In this document: positions 52,501 to 61,006 of the stretch, piece after piece
How the letters are laid out: each line of letters begins with the position of its first letter
Numbering within the stretch: the stretch's first letter is position 1
Assembly (NCBI GenBank): GCA_963971305.1
Contig: OZ020309.1
Span: 18,717,001 to 18,781,000 of the forward strand
Direction of reading: 5' to 3'
DNA from: Arcuatula senhousia
Lineage: Eukaryota > Mollusca > Bivalvia > Mytilida > Mytilidae
DNA: 64,000 nt
Notes under the pieces: model-generated
What the model was told of the DNA's origin: nothing
What the model saw: the letters and a program-made list of their open reading frames with translations, nothing else
Database searches by the model: none
Translations under genes and position numbers: made by a program

Positions 52501-54820
52501 GTATGTGAAAGGCAATACCCCATGCACATTAAATGGGGACTGCTACATAGGCCACACTTGCAAACTGCTAACTGGAGAAGGATTCACATTAATCTTGTTT
52601 CCCAATCTAAGATGAATAGATGTGTTTAAACTTATATACATATTCATTTCAGATTCCCATGATACATCAACAGAATATGAGAGAGCCAATGTGTTCAGCA
52701 GAATGGTACAAAAGTTGAAGAAGAAGTTTAGGCCATCAAAGGAAGAAAGACTAGGTATGGATGAAAATTAACAGACAATCTCTGCCAAAAAAACAGGGAA
52801 AAATTAAAAAATTGAAAAAAATAAAGGGGAGATAACTTAAAAACCCGTCAAAGTTTTAAGGCTTTTTTTCAATATTGAAATATGTTTCTAAAATGAAGAT
52901 TAAAAATATGCATTAGAGGTTTGGGGGCCAATTGCATGACATTGAGCTGCAATCACTGGTCACATAATTGAAATAAACCATTTTCATATTTCAGGGACTG
53001 CTGAATAATTTAGTATTTTTTGGACTGAACCTGACCCGACATGGACTGATTTACCATTTTTTGTATAATTGAGCAAAGGAAAAATAGTAAAGTTTTAACA
53101 CATTATTTTAGGAAATCTAGATTAAAATTATTGAAATTATTGGTTTTAGCAAATAATATGTCTAAAGAGGATTCGTTACTGTCTCTCTGAATGCAAATAT
53201 GTCATAAAGCAAAAAGTTCAGGTAGAATGACCAAGTGCCATTTTACACTTATTTTAAGCTAAAAATAGTTCCAAATCAACATCTTATTGATGTTTCCTTA
53301 TTTTTTAGTTCAAATCCAGCAAGATTACAATGAAACATTTGTAAGAAAACATTTCAAAATCAAGTTTATTCTGACCTTATTGATGCAATATTTTTTGTTT
53401 GTCCTACTCAGGAAAAGATAACTCTCTAAAAAGTGTTGAGAAGGACTAAAATAATCAGTCATCCCAGAAATATGAAAATAGTCTATTGACAATGTTCCTA
53501 ATATATTTTCATTTAACTTTCTTTTAAAGATGTTATGGTGCTTACACTTATTCCACCTCAAATATTTATCGATAGAAGATAATAATATCTGTAATACTGT
53601 AAACCAACATTTTTTCGCCACTACAATATTTCGCATTTTAGGACCATCGGGTTATTTCGCGGATATTTATTTTCGCAATTTGTTGTAGAAATTATCAAGT
53701 TATCATGAAAATGAGTTAATTCGCAACAATTAATTTTTTGCGAATTTCTGCTCCTCGCAAAATCCGCGAATATAAATCGCTCGCAAAAATAAGTTGGTTT
53801 ACAGAAGGTGTATGCAATATCTGTGGTTTTCAGTGATGGCTTTAACCCACGAAATTTGATACCCCATGAAAAGAAAATTTTACAATGATTTTACGCTGCA
53901 GACTTAAGAACCCCAAATTCAAGAATCAACAAACTAATCATTTTCCATGAGACCATGAAAATAAATGAATCCACAGTACATATATTATTAAAACCCAACT
54001 TAAAAATTTACATTACAAAGTATTTAGCAGCCTTGAATTTGATGAGGGGTTGCTTCTTGTTGTCTTGAATTGAACCTAGATGAATGAAAAATAGAATACA
54101 TAAGATTCAATACAAATCCCAAAATTATCAACAAAAAAACCTTTATAGACATAGACCAATTAGCATAAAGACAACTGGTGCATTGTACAATTATAAGCTT
54201 TGTTGAAGATGATTTTGTCTTCCTTTACTGGATATGACACACTGAATTGGAAATTGGCAGCATGAAGGGTGTGCTATAGCATTCAGGAACCGCTTACTCT
54301 TCCGGAGCACCCGAGTTCACTCTTATTACGACTAGAGTTTGCATTGTTAATTGATATTCAGTAGTTTTTGTGTTTGTTTGTGTTTTATATGGTGTCTGCT
54401 TTTGTCGTGTCCTTGTTTGTGTTTACTGGTTTTGTCTCTACCCTGTTGGACTTTGAGATTCGGATGCCCCATTTGTACCTCTGCTTCTTTTATGAATTGT
54501 TTTTATGCCCTGTGATGGAATGTCAATGGCATTAAATTTTACTCATGTCTGTCCATCCATGCAAATTTCCTTCAAGCTTTTCTCGGAAACTGTATGTGAA
54601 AATGATCTGAAATTTGGAGGATGATTCAGTATGACAAATAAGTGATTTTCAAACCTTTTGGATTTCTACTTCTTGTTTTGGGGTCTACGTGGGCCATCTG
54701 TGTCCCATGGATACATTCCTTCTTATTTTTTTTTTCTCAGATTTTTCAATGGAGGAAATAAATGTTGGGAAGACTTCCCTGTCCCCTGTTACTATGGATG
54801 AAGATTATGAAATAGGATAA
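40427..54820 (+). CDS. Single-pass type I membrane protein with cysteine-rich, EGF-like ectodomain (11 coding exons)
   Basis: Eleven exons join in frame to a 425-residue protein ending in TAA at 54818-54820. Exons: 40427-40534, 41802-41850, 42115-42212, 43063-43143, 44464-44596, 45260-45438, 46207-46329, 47436-47628, 49256-49387, 52653-52754, 54741-54820. Residues 1 to about 22 are a signal peptide (LKVASLVFLILVDSIIC). The ectodomain carries paired cysteines, several N-glycosylation sequons (NET, NIT, NRS, NKT) and an EGF-like turn at residues 262-300 (CNHG, then STCICHPGW). Residues about 311-335 form one transmembrane helix followed by a KNKKSKR stop-transfer run. The tail of about 90 residues has a serine/proline patch (YRELSPHSSPEKS) and a polybasic stretch (KLKKKFRPSKEER). 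A receptor or adhesion role is possible, but I do not recognise the family. It lies head-to-head with CEP290. Confidence 0.85.
40827..40951. mobile_element. Short inverted-repeat element (ACAAGGTTTTCCATAT ends)
   Basis: ACAAGGTTTTCCATATCGG and CATATGGAAAACCTTGT are inverted ends; the interior has CCCATAT and CTGATATGGG. A related ACAAGGTCTGATATGGCC segment is at 41150. Confidence 0.75.
41802..41850 (+). CDS. Membrane-protein gene, exon 2 (residues 37-52)
   Basis: 49 bp, acceptor TTTTTCAG, donor GTAAGT. Encodes ESGVTNTDLGSIALVF and leaves one base, completed by exon 3. Confidence 0.8.
42115..42212 (+). CDS. Membrane-protein gene, exon 3 (residues 53-85)
   Basis: 98 bp, acceptor TTTCTAG, donor GTAAGT. 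Encodes NPNTDPLKVDVTADKCC followed by EEENMERNCD, the first ectodomain cysteines. Confidence 0.85.
43063..43143 (+). CDS. Membrane-protein gene, exon 4 (residues 86-112)
   Basis: 81 bp, acceptor TTTTTCAG, donor GTATGT, phase 0 at both ends. Encodes VMALYGGQHAKLTSKESKSF. Confidence 0.82.
43294..43778. mobile_element. TTAA-flanked element with 12-16 bp inverted ends
   Basis: TTAAGGGGATACGTTA at the left and TAACGTATCCCCTTAA at the right are exact inverses. TTAA at both ends is the target typical of piggyBac-type insertion. No transposase frame. Confidence 0.85.
44464..44596 (+). CDS. Membrane-protein gene, exon 5 (residues 113-156)
   Basis: 133 bp, acceptor TTTTTTCAG, donor GTAAGT at 44597. 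Encodes HDMVGHCVIMVSVEQ and ends PVPWLPDFISG. The last part of the exon with its donor is repeated downstream in 51-bp units, giving three further in-frame donors at 44648, 44699 and 44750. Confidence 0.85.
44572..44760 (+). repeat. 51-bp tandem repeat of an exon end plus splice donor (about 4 units)
   Basis: The end of exon 5 and the start of its intron (CCATGGCTCCCTGATTTTA through GTGGTAAGTGTACAAGGGCT) repeat at an exact 51-bp spacing (CCATGG at 44572 and 44623, then diverged copies). Because 51 is a multiple of 3, the frame stays open through all units. Confidence 0.9.
44764..44926 (+). pseudogene. Decayed second copy of exon 5 and its donor
   Basis: After the 51-bp array, a longer block repeats exon-5 sequence (CAAACAACACAGATTATCAA, then ACTATGTTGGAGTATC) and again reaches TATAAGTG/GTAAGT. 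It has a deletion in the CATGGCTCCC segment and no clear acceptor, so it is probably not spliced. Confidence 0.75.
44945..45175 (+). mobile_element. tRNA-Leu-derived SINE
   Basis: The head TATGGCCAAGTGGTCTAAGG is like a tRNA-Leu D arm (pol III A box), and GATTGAGTCTC is a weak B box. The body has TTTGTTTGTTACCTACCCAA and TTAAAACTGACCAC, shared with copies at 22595 (minus) and 45585. Confidence 0.7.
45260..45438 (+). CDS. Membrane-protein gene, exon 6 (residues 157-216)
   Basis: 179 bp, acceptor TTTGCAG, donor GTATGG. Encodes four cysteines in CKSRDEDRFGNCYPVQC and CIPQITC separated by YHGKRNFFDLGTRL, a compact disulphide-type module. Confidence 0.88.
45585..45695 (+). mobile_element. SINE body fragment
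   Basis: GGGACTTCCCCAACTGTATG and GTTTCCTCTGGGTTTTCTGC match the SINE body without the tRNA-like head. It ends at the acceptor of the decayed exon-7 copy. Confidence 0.65.
45698..45790 (+). pseudogene. Decayed upstream copy of exon 7
   Basis: Preceded by a usable acceptor (TTTCTTTACAG) and nearly identical to exon 7 for about 90 bases (VYDSEINSCKDRGTSATNSE). It then runs into the 34-bp array and reaches an in-frame TGA at about 45803, with no donor. If included it would truncate the protein before the membrane helix. Confidence 0.8.
45758..46199 (+). repeat. 34-bp minisatellite, 13 units, derived from exon 7 coding sequence
   Basis: Units of GAAACYATGCCTGATACTGA + AGTCAAGTTTTTAG start at 45758, 45792, 45826 and every 34 bases to 46166, without spacing drift. 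The first unit is the coding end of the decayed exon copy; the last runs straight into the polypyrimidine tract and acceptor of the functional exon 7. Confidence 0.93.
46207..46329 (+). CDS. Membrane-protein gene, exon 7 (residues 217-257)
   Basis: 123 bp, acceptor ATTTTACAG, donor GTATCA. Encodes VYDSETNSCKDRSTSKTNSE, then EVKFDGFEVVDWTIE. A decayed upstream copy (45698) and a 34-bp repeat array derived from it come immediately before. Confidence 0.85.
46417..46700 (-). mobile_element. Pearl/Helentron-type 3' end, minus orientation
   Basis: Hairpin TATGCCCCATCTATC...GTAGGTGGGGCATA followed by TCCATCCGTCTGTCCATCC, which reads in reverse as the usual microsatellite and terminal hairpin. The right limit was not found. 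Confidence 0.65.
46995..47230 (-). repeat. Reverse-complement relative of the 10356 repeat, with a hairpin end
   Basis: The hairpin CCAGATTGAAAAATCTGG (47000-47017) is followed by AACAGTTTTCTCAGCAACTT and CTACTTCCTGTTTAACC, the complement of the units at 10356-10690. Confidence 0.7.
47436..47628 (+). CDS. Membrane-protein gene, exon 8 (residues 258-321, EGF-like turn and start of transmembrane helix)
   Basis: 193 bp, acceptor TTTGCAG, donor GTAAAA. Cysteines fall at residues 262, 274, 276 and 300, with CICHPGW resembling the C-x-C-x2-G-W end of an EGF module. It ends HALAGIVSLIIM, the first half of the membrane helix. Confidence 0.87.
48075..48284. mobile_element. Palindromic MITE (TACTGTGG ends)
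   Basis: TACTGTGGTTTCATTATTAT at the left, AATGAATCCACAGTA at the right; inner arms GGGTATCAATTTTCGTGGTT and AACCACAAAAATTGATACCC. Confidence 0.88.
48402..48982. mobile_element. Terminal-inverted-repeat element (CAAATCGGCCC arms)
   Basis: GTAAAGGGTAACGAAGGCCC plus CAAATCGGCCC at the left is mirrored by GGGCCGATTTGAGG and CTACTCCTTTAA at the right, with small indels. Confidence 0.75.
49050..49145 (+). pseudogene. Decayed upstream copy of exon 9 (transmembrane exon)
   Basis: CAGGGCTTTGCCGTACAATC and GATATAGAGAGTTGTGTCCC parallel the start of exon 9 at 49244-49337. The copy has a TAG in the frame of the real exon and many substitutions. This is a third local exon duplication in the same gene. 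Confidence 0.75.
49256..49387 (+). CDS. Membrane-protein gene, exon 9 (residues 322-365, end of transmembrane helix and cytoplasmic start)
   Basis: 132 bp, acceptor TTTTGCAG, donor GTAAAT. Encodes TTIIAVLHISNLMCKNKKSK; this acceptor, rather than the CAG eleven bases upstream, restores the frame and completes a hydrophobic helix. Followed by YRELSPHSSPEKS. Confidence 0.85.
49473..49790 (-). mobile_element. Pearl/Helentron-type element fragment, minus orientation
   Basis: The hairpin ATCTCCTCCCACTTTGATGG + GGAGACAT at 49473-49502, then TCCATTTGTCCATCACAATC and a diverged H1/H3-like core on the complementary strand (GGGAGTTATGGCCCTTTTAA). It lies just after exon 9. Confidence 0.7.
49791..50223 (-). 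pseudogene. Deletion derivative of the nested secreted-protein gene
   Basis: The right 70 bases (50155-50223) match the leader and signal-peptide exon at 52131-52199 almost perfectly but reach TAG soon after MLLILIILISML. The left 70 bases (49793-49862) match the downstream flank of the longer copy (50226-50294). The exons in between are gone and a small inverted-repeat element (49883-50026) sits there. Confidence 0.65.
49883..50026. mobile_element. MITE with CACCAAATGTGGACAATTT-type inverted ends
   Basis: The left end TACACCAAAATGTGGACAAT and right end AAATTGTCCACATTTGGTGT are inverted copies about 140 bp apart. It lies inside the deletion derivative of the nested gene. Confidence 0.7.
50478..52164 (-). 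CDS. Candidate nested gene: small secreted cysteine-rich protein (4 exons)
   Basis: Four exon-like segments lie on the minus strand inside intron 9 of the membrane-protein gene: 52164-52095, 51504-51436, 51104-51011, 50620-50478. The first encodes a signal peptide (MLLILIILISMLGNG) and RFECDTSY before an ideal GTAAGT donor. The second encodes RCKCYKRRGLLSVEIQEF, the third YGMVVIPLRWKSINPEMED, and the fourth FCKLTCRSEKKLEIVDVIP and then DLDLCWCLI before TGA. Exons 2 to 4 join perfectly in frame. Exon 1 leaves one base where exon 2 needs none, so either a small exon of 3n+2 bases was missed or the gene is broken. The product would be about 125 residues with CxC, CxxxC and CWC motifs. It could be a cytokine- or defence-type peptide, but I recognise no family. 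Confidence 0.45.
51823..52075. repeat. Minisatellite with GGCCACCTAGGCCTATA core, about 10 units
   Basis: Units contain the palindromic block GCCACCTAGGC with spacers of about 22-34 bp. The array lies in the first intron of the nested gene, starting about 20 bp from its splice donor. Confidence 0.9.
52328..52625 (+). mobile_element. tRNA-derived SINE
   Basis: AGCTGGTGGTGTAGTGGTTA (A box region) and GTGGTTCGATCCTCGT (B box exactly GGTTCGATCC) are spaced as in a tRNA. The body of about 230 bp includes ATGGGGACTGCTACATAGG. It precedes exon 10 of the membrane-protein gene. Confidence 0.75.
52653..52754 (+). CDS. Membrane-protein gene, exon 10 (residues 366-399)
   Basis: 102 bp, acceptor TTTCAG, donor GTATGG. 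Encodes TEYERANVFSRMVQKLKKKF, a basic, probably membrane-proximal or nucleic-acid-like charged stretch in the tail. Confidence 0.85.
53597..53804. mobile_element. Palindromic MITE (CTGTAAACCAAC ends)
   Basis: CTGTAAACCAACATTTTTTCG and AAAATAAGTTGGTTTACAG are inverted ends; the interior is rich in TTCGCR and YGCGAA motifs. Confidence 0.85.
53820..53978. mobile_element. Truncated palindromic MITE of the TACTGTGG family
   Basis: The right end AATGAATCCACAGTA and inner ACCCACGAAATTTGATACCC match the family; the left end is degraded. Confidence 0.7.
54205..54490. repeat. Dispersed repeat, copy 2 (GACACACTGAATTGGAAATT family)
   Basis: Second copy of the 37735 repeat, in the last intron of the membrane-protein gene, ending GATGCCCCATTTGTACCTCT. 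Confidence 0.85.
54741..54820 (+). CDS. Membrane-protein gene, last coding exon (residues 400-425)
   Basis: 80 bp, acceptor TTTTCTCAG. Encodes SMEEINVGKTSLSPVTMDED and ends YEIG before TAA. The 3' UTR and poly(A) site were not resolved. Confidence 0.83.
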
Positions 54821-54884
54821 ATTACATTATTTTTTGTAAGTATTATTAAAATTTTTACTTTATTCAGTACAGGTAGTACATGTA

Positions 54885-55070
54885 TATCAAAGGGCACGTT
54901 CAACATTCCTTCATAGGGTGCCCTGGGTAGATTATTAGTCCTTGGTTTAGAAATAAAACAGAATGTACGCTACTTAAGAAAAGTGTACATTCGGAACATT
55001 TCTCCAGCCTTGTTCTATCCCAAGTAAACATGTTTTTCGGTCCTAGATCACCCTAGGTTTAAATTGTGAA
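54885..55070. repeat. Dispersed repeat (CACCCTGGGTAGATTATC family), second copy
   Basis: GTGCCCTGGGTAGATTATTA, AATAAAACAGAATGTACGC and CTTGTTCTATCCCAAGTAAA follow the 20735 and 21850 copies. It lies 65 bp after the stop codon of the membrane-protein gene, probably in its 3' UTR. Confidence 0.75.
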
Positions 55071-57732
55071 TCACAAGCTATCTTTATATGTATTTAAGTA
55101 TAAGCAAAATAGTTTATATCTTTTTATGTATATTAACATCTGTATCTACAATTATAATCTTGCTAATCACTATATATCTTAATTTTTATAAATGGTGCAT
55201 TTCAGCAAGTGGACCTTTCATTAAATGTATTTGAGTAAATGAAAGAAAATAGCACTTAAATTATATTGACTGGCTTATAAACTAGAAATTTAAAAGTTGA
55301 AGACTTTTACATAGAATAATAATTATTCAAGTTCTTCTTTAAATCAAACTCCTTGTTATAGTAAATAAGAACTAAGTGTACAGAATAGCAAGTATAACTT
55401 TTATAAAGAAATTAATAATTTTTAGTCCCTAGTAGTGAATTGAGGTCATCCTGATGGGCTTGTCTGTTTTTAAAAAAATTATGATTTAAGAATTTCCTTC
55501 CATGCAGACATTTAGTTTACATTATATCCATATTTATCTTATTTTATTAAATTGTGAAAAATGAATTGCATTGTATGTATTTCTTGCATAAATCTTGACC
55601 ATATAATGTTTCAGCTAGAGCTTAAATAAAAAAAATCTTTTCTTTTCATTTCAATTAAAAGTTTGCCCTGTAAGATGAAAAATTTCAGGCCAATTGAAAA
55701 AAAAACAGTCACCAGTTCAACTAAATTTTATATTAAAGTCATTTCTAAAATTGTGTCCTAAACGTGGACAATTTCAGGCCAATTTGAAAAATAAACTTTC
55801 ATTCAATGACCTATGACCTTTGCTTATACAAAACCCTTCCATCTTGAAAGCTGTGAAAAACAAATTTAACTAAGTAGGTAGCCTCATCCATAAGTGGTTT
55901 TTACCTTTCATAAAAGAGAATTTCGAACCATTATTTTAATGATCATAACTTCCTGAGAAATGATTGTCAGCATTAATTTATTCGAAAAGGAAACACTTTC
56001 TTCAACAAAAATCTTTGTCTTGTAAATTTACAGGATATTACTGTTAATAAGCGATTCGCAAATAAGATTCTCAATCTCCTGTGCGTTTGTAATCAGCATT
56101 CATCGAGGTATCGTCCAGAACATCGTTACGACGTGCGAAGTTTCCTTTCGTAATTGTTTACCTATGTTCCACGACCATTATCAAAATGGAAATCAGGACA
56201 TTTACGAAGAAGCACATCCTGTTTTTCCTTCTAACTCATCTTCAAAACCTTTAAAGAAAAATATTGATTCTTTTAAAATCCTTTATTCGTTCATTAAAAT
56301 AAAAGAGAAAATTGCAGTCTTATTGCCTTTAGATCTTTAAAGGTGATAGGTTTAATTCTAATTAAGGTGATTCTAAGGTGTGTGTTTCTTTTTTATCATC
56401 CCAAGTTTGAAAACATCAAGTCATCTTCCCATTATCATGATTATAGTAAAAAACAATGAAAAAGATGATAATAAAAAACATGTTTGAATTTTAAACTTTG
56501 GTGAAAGTATTTTAGGTCATAAAATTTTCAATGCATTTATGGTTTTAATGAGCTATTCTCAAGAGATTGAAATGAAAGGAAAGAAAATGTTAAAAACTTG
56601 CTTCCAAAACATTATCAAGTCAAAATTTATAGAATTAAGCAAACATTGTTTTCTTAAAGATAGTAAAAGTTTCACTTTAAGTATGACATTATGCAATTAA
56701 AGTGGAAATATGTTTAAACAGTGTAAACATTTTCATTTCGACGAAACTGTAAATTTCTGCCTTGCATGCAATAGAGTTTCATCTTATTGACATTCTGAAC
56801 AAGAAAGTGCTTTAAGTTTCTTAATTTATTTTCGTAATTAACAGACTTGATATCCATTAATGAAAAATGAAAGCAAAGATATTAAGAATTTTTTTTAAAC
56901 AGGCAAAATATAGCTTGTTCAAATTGAGACTTTAACCACACAAAGCTGTATATGTAACTTAACTTTGTCTTAAGTTTAGTCTTTACTACATATACATGCA
57001 CAAAATCTTAAGACGGCACTTAAGAATAGTCCCTACTATATGCACAAGATCTTTAGACTGCGTTCAGGAGAACAAAAAGTTTAAATGAAATACAAAAATC
57101 AGATTTTTCTGGGCTATTTCAAAAGGGTGACAAAATTTTAGCAATCAAAACAGTGACATTCTTAATTGGTTTTTGGATGAGAGATTTAAGTAACAGTGTA
57201 CAAGAAGTATGATTTCCATGATAAGAATGATTGATTATATAGATCAAAAATATATTAAAAAATTAATAAAGGCTATATAACAAGGGACAAATTTTATAAT
57301 ATATGAATTATGAAAATCAAGACTTATAGAGAGAAAAAACATGATCTGATATTTGTTTGTATGATCTCGATTTATTTACACAAATCTAGAATTAAAACTA
57401 ACAAATTATTATTAGATCAACATCCTGTGTTTGAACAATAATGCCAAGAGAGCTGCATTGCTCATTTCAAAGTTGGAGTATTTACCCATGTTTAGTATGA
57501 GCAAATTTTTGTGGTTTTAATCAGTGTAGTTTATTCCCAAAAGTAGATTCTAAAATAGTAATTTATCATATTTTATCAGCTGTAGTTGCTTAAATAATGA
57601 TGAAAATGAAACTTTATGACATTTTTTTCAATTATTATTTCAACTTGTAACTTAAGGGACACTTTTATCAGATGAAAAAAAATAGGAAACTACGTTTTAA
57701 TATTAGAGAGATTATTTGCCTGCTAGTACAAT
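55071..57732. other. Spacer downstream of the membrane-protein gene
   Basis: AT-rich; AATAAA-type signals occur (for example at about 55624) but no poly(A) site can be chosen. Apart from the CpG patch at 56034-56340 I see nothing definite. Confidence 0.5.
56034..56340 (+). other. CpG-rich patch with an open frame on plus and a signal-peptide-like exon on minus
   Basis: The plus strand is open for about 100 codons after an acceptor-like ATTTACAG. On the minus strand, 56217-56162 reads MCFFVNVLISILIMVVEH and then a GTAAAC donor, a good signal peptide. About ten CpGs fall between 56051 and 56215 in an otherwise CpG-poor region. No second exon was found for either reading. Confidence 0.25.
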
Positions 57733-57920
57733 GTATATGTAACGGGGTTGCTTCCCCTTCCTAGTAGATTTAAATAGCCAGCCTTTATCCCTAAACAAGG
57801 GAAGTACTTCTTTGGTTCAGAGGTAGAGCGCCTGACTGTAAACCTAGAGGTCTCGGGTTTGAGTCCCGCTCAGGACATGTCGATTTTGTGAAGTAATTCA
57901 TGCTCTCCGGTTACATATAA
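57733..57920 (+). mobile_element. tRNA-like sequence inside short inverted repeats
   Basis: A box TGGTTCAGAGGTAGAGCG and B box GGTTTGAGTCC are present with a T stem (CGGG/CCCG) and a GTA at the anticodon position, but the acceptor stem does not pair, so it is not a working tRNA. The flanking TATATGTAACGGGG and CTCCGGTTACATATA are inverted. Confidence 0.65.
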
Positions 57921-58312
57921 AACGATTTTTCACTCTTGATGTTGGGAAATCATCTGCATGGTACATTCATTGATATCTTAAATATATAAAAAATAATAAT
58001 AACCCCTTTAAAAACAGGGGTACTAGATCGATAAATTTTCCAAAAAGGGGGGAGGTACCGCCCAAGGCCCATTGAAGAAGAAAGGGAACCCACAAAATCC
58101 TCAGAACACAACATTAAGTGCTTATTAATGTCATAGGTGAAATATGAACATACTAATGATGCTTATTTTGAAATGGATTTTTTTTTTAACTTCAGGTGAA
58201 CTTCTCAATGTGACAATAAAACTGTTTGTTTTGTTTGTTTGTTTTTACTCTCATAATTATTTATATCATGTTCATCATTTTGATATTATCAGTTTATTTT
58301 GGGATACCACAA

Positions 58313-58493
58313 ACTGTGATTTAATTATTTTTGGTAGGGTATTAATTTTTGTGGTTTTCCTGGATGGGACTGATCAACAAAATTTGGTACCCAATGTAAA
58401 CTTCAGAACCACAAATTAACGAACCCAAGAACTAACAATATTTTAGCAGTCTGTGAAAAATTGGTACCCACGAAAATAAATGAATTCACAGTT
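58313..58493. mobile_element. Palindromic MITE of the TACTGTGG family, diverged
   Basis: ACTGTGATTTAATTATTT at the left, ATAAATGAATTCACAGTT at the right, with GGTATTAATTTTTGTGGTTT and TTGGTACCCACGAAAAT arms. Confidence 0.7.
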
Positions 58494-58702
58494 AATGGTG
58501 GGTTTGTTGAAGAGCGTGCATTTATTCATTCATCAGGTTTGAACTGTCTTGATTTTTACAGTTAAGCTGACCAAAAAGATTTCATTGAAATTTTGTACAC
58601 TAGTTTTATTTTCCGTTAATTTATATGACCAAACAAGCTAAAACTACAGTATCATTTTTTCCAAAAATCCATTTTATAAGAAACCAAAGCATGGAAATGA
58701 AC

Positions 58703-58861
58703 AGTAGTGGATCCAAAAATTTTGAAAAGGGGGGGGGCACATTGACTGGCTAAGAGAGGGGGCAATCTAGCCATGCTTTAATAATTACCCATAAATCCAA
58801 CCAAATTTTCTGCTAAAAGGGGGGGGGAGTGCTCCTTGTGCCCCCTCTGAATCCACCCCTG
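58703..58861. mobile_element. MITE with GTGGATCC/GGATTCAC ends and G-rich interior
   Basis: CAGTAGTGGATCCAAAAAT at the left and CTGAATCCACCCCTGG at the right are imperfect inverses; internal G9-10 runs. Single-end relatives are at 47714 and 23285. Confidence 0.6.
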
Positions 58862-59166
58862 GCGCATGAAAAAAACTTGTATATTAACAGTCTGCACCAA
58901 AAACTTTTTCAACAACTAGTCCGACAACAAGTTTTAAAGGTTTTTCCTTAAATGTCTATATAAAATCTTGGCTATTTTTCACTAGTCCGAACAAATTTTT
59001 ACTAGTCTGGGGCATCGGACTAGTGGCTAGGGGTGCAGACTGTATTAAAGGGAAAAAAAATCATGTCAAAAGAGTAAACACATATCATCAGACAAATTTT
59101 CTAAAAAAAGAGAGAGGATGTATGTAAAGAAGAACATCAAGGCAGGATTATTGAAACACACGAAAT

Positions 59167-59500
59167 TATACCCCCACTCATAAGGGAGGGGTAATATCGC
59201 ATTCACCTTGTCCCTGTTTCTGTCCGTCTGCCTGTCCATCCGGTATGATTTCAAGGCTTTTAATGAAGGGATTGGTTCAAAACTTGGTACAGAGCTTAAG
59301 CATGATGAGTTGTACTGTGGCTCCACTTTCCAGGTCAGTCATATATCTACTTCATGTTTTCGGTGCCAACATTTTTGAGCTTCAAAAATAGAAGAAAAAA
59401 AATTGTAACCGATTTCTCGGCTTTTACCTCTAGGTCAGTTATTCATCTACTTCCTGTTTTATGAATGGTCAAGCAGGGGTTTGCTTAGCTTAGGTCAGCT
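59167..59500 (-). mobile_element. Pearl/Helentron-type element fragment, minus orientation
   Basis: The hairpin TATACCCCCACTCATAAGGG + AGGGGTAATA (59167-59196) is followed by GTCCGTCTGCCTGTCCATCC and two units with ATCTACTTCMTGTTTT. Confidence 0.7.
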
Positions 59501-59649
59501 CCCTGTTATGTTTGTTATATAAGTGGTTTATCGTTTCTTGTTAGTTATTTCATCATGGGAAATGTGCGATTTTTGTTCTTTTAAAGCAACTGCAAAAAAT
59601 TGTGGACATTGTAAAACTTTAGCTTAAATCTGCTACATTTTAAATTGGC

Positions 59650-59905
59650 CTGTCCTAAGCCAGGAATCTTTATCAAAGCTTATGTTTTTATTTTGTTGAA
59701 TTCATGTTAAATGTTTTGTTTTTTTTTGTCAAGAAGAGGTTCTTTCTACACTTAAGGATTGGGCTTGAATCATATGTAGTTTATTTTCAAAACAGCGAAC
59801 ATCGACCACTGGTCACATTGAAGGCCGCTGTCTGTTTTCTGTTGTGTTTTTTTTTTTATTGTCATTTATTTTGTAGGTTGTATAGTGTACATTTATTCCA
59901 CATTA
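59650..59905. repeat. Dispersed repeat, CCTGTCCTAAGCCAGGAA family
   Basis: GGCCTGTCCTAAGCCAGGAA, then GAAGGCCGCTGTCTGTTTTC and GTACATTTATTCCACATTAC, in the same order as at 28670. Confidence 0.75.
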
Positions 59906-60720
59906 CATTATCTTCTATGTTTGGTATATAATGACACTTTTGTCTTTATTTTTGTCATTGATATTAAGAATTTTAGTGTTTCCACAATAATTTTATTTTG
60001 TTGGGTATTAGTTAAAACTGGCCTGGCTTTCATAAAGTTTTTTCTCAACATTAAAGTATAGGTATTCTGTTGAGAGATTTGAAGATGAGAAAACCTCAAA
60101 TCTGACATGCACTATGATTCCGGGCACTGTTGATTTATTAGATAACAGTGCTGTGGCAAAAAAAAGTTTTACAGGAACTTAAATTTTATTCAAAAATGAA
60201 ATCTAGAATCAATAATTAAAAACAAACATTAACAATAATTTAAATAATGTCTATTTTTAACTTCAATTGAAATATTATGACATTTCTTCGACAGGGTTTA
60301 TCAAAAATGGAAAAAGTACCAAAATTTGCATGCATATTAGATTTCTTTCAAACTGTTGCATGAAAAAAGTGAACAACAGTGTCAAATGTTTTTAAATTAG
60401 AGTTCAATTTTCATAATAATTAAATTTAGATTCAAATCAATTTTTTATCCCTAAAAAAATCTGCCATTTTCACATCTTTTATCATGTACTATTCAAAACC
60501 ACAACATTTATTAAAAGGTGACATTATTTCTTGCATCCATCCTTTTACTTTTTCTTGATTTTAATAGATAACAAAAATTAGGTAATTAAGACATTAGGAA
60601 AAAATGCTAATATGTGAATCAAGCAGACGACACTAAAAAACCAATGTCGTTTTATCTAAAATTTTAATTGATCACCTAACAAGATCATAAAAATCTCAAC
60701 AACAAAAAACATACAATGTG
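59906..60720. other. AT-rich spacer
   Basis: No gene, RNA or bounded repeat seen. Confidence 0.5.
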
Positions 60721-61006
60721 AATTAAAGACATTAACATTTTAATTTTTCACATCATTTAATTCTTCGAGATCTGTCATAAGCCATTTCTTCGGTTCTGTA
60801 AGTTTAATTCCTATGACGTACTCCTTGCATATGTCCAATTTAGTACTGTAAGATGCAATTTATGATAAGTCTATGGAAGTTCCGAATTTTATGATTTTTA
60901 CGATTTCTCGATATCTTGTCTATTTCTTGTTTGCAACTGTCCACGTCTCCTTTGAGACTGAAATTTACAATAATACGATTTTTATTATCGTAATTCTTTG
61001 ATTTAC

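Noticed and set aside
57805..57885. Functional tRNA gene
   Set aside because: The B box and T stem are good, but the acceptor stem does not pair, and the unit is enclosed by inverted repeats.
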